The translations under genes were made by a program, and so were the position numbers. The notes beneath the pieces were generated by a model, which searched no databases, was not told the DNA's origin, and was given only the letters and a program-made list of their open reading frames with translations. Shown here piece after piece: positions 6,516 through 7,298 of a DNA stretch of 7,298 nucleotides (positions within the stretch are counted from its first letter, which is position 1; every line of letters begins with the position of its first letter). Source of the stretch: Chloroflexota bacterium (GTDB taxonomy: Bacteria; Chloroflexota; Anaerolineae; Anaerolineales; DRMV01); NCBI GenBank assembly GCA_013153135.1, contig JAADFA010000105.1, positions 1-7,298 on the forward strand. The letters are read 5' to 3'.

Positions 6516-6998
6516 TTAACCCATGACGAAACGTACTCGCCTGGCACCGGCATTTTGTGCCCACTCTGCCATGCGAAGCAGATCAATGAGGTCCTGCTTG
6601 AAGTATCCTTCTACAAAATACGCGTCCGAAATACCAAGTTTCTCGAAAACATCTGGCTCGCTATCCAAAGCTTGAAGGAAAGCTCGAAGAGATTGAATCA
6701 ACGCTTGAGGAGGCTGCCAAGCCGCCTGGTTAATTTCCATTTGCTTGCGCCATTCCGCTTCATCTCCATAGCCTTCGGCGAGCCAATCTTCCAGGCTGAG
6801 GTCTTCTGAAGCCACTTTCAAAAGTGGGCTTATGTCAAGGCCGAAGTGCTCCTTCAGCATTCCGATAACGTCTGGGTCATTCCCAGTTTGCCATAGATGC
6901 TCGAAGAACAAATAGTTACAGAGAAGCTTCGAATCTGTCTTTGTAAACCAAAAGGGACACTGCTGATGTATGTCTGTTTCAAGGTGTAACGTAAACAT
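6516..6998 (-). CDS. small soluble protein of unknown function
   Basis: The product has 160 residues and I do not recognise its family. It is rich in acidic and aromatic residues, has no signal peptide or membrane segment, and looks mostly helical, with repeated Leu/Trp patches such as LSLEDWLAEG and DLLRMAEWAQ. It ends with a basic ARRVRFVMG. Two cysteines (14 and 27) lie near the start, near an HQQCPFWF segment. Coding evidence is strong: an exact extended -10 box lies 67 bases upstream, and GGGAGGTGA (7003-7011) lies close to the ATG with 7 bases between GGAGG and the start. GC is about 48% (hand count, 6541-6960) against roughly 60% in neighbours, so it may have been acquired. It stands alone between two hairpin regions, apparently as a single-gene unit. 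Confidence 0.75.
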   Translation of the reverse strand: MFTLHLETDIHQQCPFWFTKTDSKLLCNYLFFEHLWQTGNDPDVIGMLKEHFGLDISPLLKVASEDLSLEDWLAEGYGDEAEWRKQMEINQAAWQPPQALIQSLRAFLQALDSEPDVFEKLGISDAYFVEGYFKQDLIDLLRMAEWAQNAGARRVRFVMG

Positions 6999-7064
6999 GT
7001 TGTCACCTCCCTAACAATGGCGCTAGCGGCATGGCAGGGCTGTCCAAGGATCTGACGTATGAAG

Positions 7065-7073
7065 ATTATACCA
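7065..7073 (-). promoter_or_regulatory. extended -10 promoter of the unknown gene
   Basis: The minus strand reads TGGTATAAT, an exact TGnTATAAT extended -10 box. No good -35 hexamer stands 17 bases upstream, which is tolerated with an extended -10. Transcription should start near 7058, giving a leader of about 60 bases before the ATG at 6998. Confidence 0.7.
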
Positions 7074-7128
7074 TCTTTTGCGGCCCCGGTTCGCGCGCGG
7101 TGCAGCCGCGTCCGCTGGGCGCGGGGTT

Positions 7129-7156
7129 GGGCCGAGGGGCTTCTGCCCCTCGGCCC
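7129..7156 (-). terminator. strong 12-bp hairpin after the right-edge gene
   Basis: GGGCCGAGGGGC (7129-7140) and GCCCCTCGGCCC (7145-7156) are perfect complements with a four-base loop (AGAA on the minus strand). It starts 11 bases after the stop codon of the edge gene, the usual place for a terminator. No T-tract follows on either strand, so ending transcription may need a factor, or the hairpin may only protect the 3' end. Confidence 0.55.
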
Positions 7157-7167
7157 CGATGCTTCTC

Positions 7168-7298
7168 CTATGGCCGTGGTGTGCTGCTGGGCAGGGGCGT
7201 CCCTCGTGGGGGCTCGCCGGCTCCCAGGAGCAAGGCCTCCACCTCGCTCACCCGCATCCCGGCCAACCGCGACCACGGTATACGTTGCATCTCCTGCA
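7168..7298 (-). CDS. C-terminal fragment of an unrecognised protein (runs off right edge)
   Basis: Reading from 7296 down to a TAG at 7168-7170 gives 42 codons without interruption. The fragment contains RIPWSRLAGMRVSEVEALLL followed by a Pro/Ser/Thr-rich tail ending SSTPRP. The amphipathic helix and flexible tail look like a real protein end, and the strong hairpin 11 bases after the stop supports this. A different frame in the same stretch gives a repetitive Arg/Gly/Ala-rich sequence typical of a shadow. The family cannot be told from the tail. Confidence 0.5.
   Translation of the reverse strand, partial: QEMQRIPWSRLAGMRVSEVEALLLGAGEPPRGTPLPSSTPRP

Noticed and set aside
6854..7276. 140-codon minus-strand frame spanning the right-hand intergenic region
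   Set aside because: It is Arg/Gly/Ala-rich, crosses a terminator-like hairpin and a strong promoter, and overlaps the start of the unknown gene in another frame.
1..7298. CRISPR array, integron attC site or phage module
   Set aside because: I found no regular spaced repeats, integrase, transposase or phage gene in the window.

Overview
The window looks like chromosomal DNA of a moderately GC-rich bacterium, most likely a member of the Chloroflexota (Anaerolineae or Thermoflexia-like). This is an inference. It rests on a short-form GyrB, an extracellular LCP protein with a long Pro/Thr-rich linker after its signal sequence, GC near 60%, and the presence of an intein. Every gene I can support is on the minus strand, so transcription runs right to left.

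Layout from right to left: (1) the C-terminal 42 codons of a gene that runs off the right edge, followed by a perfect 12-bp hairpin. (2) A promoter with an exact extended -10 box, then a 160-residue soluble protein of unknown function, with lower GC (about 48%). (3) About 400 bases without a gene (6117-6515), carrying several inverted repeats, a REP-like hairpin, a repeat found again in inverted orientation at the far left, a candidate gyrB promoter and a hairpin in the gyrB leader. (4) gyrB, interrupted by a 380-residue intein with a two-motif LAGLIDADG endonuclease. (5) A 503-residue membrane protein starting 31 bases after gyrB: seven predicted membrane segments, a coiled coil and a degenerate histidine-kinase-type ATPase domain. 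(6) A 204-base gap, then an LCP (LytR-CpsA-Psr) family cell-envelope protein, probably lipid-anchored. (7) A 271-base left end with a tandem repeat and hairpins but no convincing gene.

The strongest signal is the gyrB intein. It sits exactly in front of the metal-binding TDADVDG motif of the Toprim domain, so unspliced GyrB should be inactive for DNA cleavage. The splicing residues and both endonuclease aspartates are present. After splicing the host protein is 639 residues, the normal short GyrB length. A second oddity in the same protein is isoleucine in place of the usual aspartate of the EGDSAGG motif, the position where changes in E. coli GyrB (Asp426) give quinolone resistance. gyrB and the kinase-like gene are probably co-transcribed. 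A functional link between them, or with the LCP gene, is not shown by the sequence.
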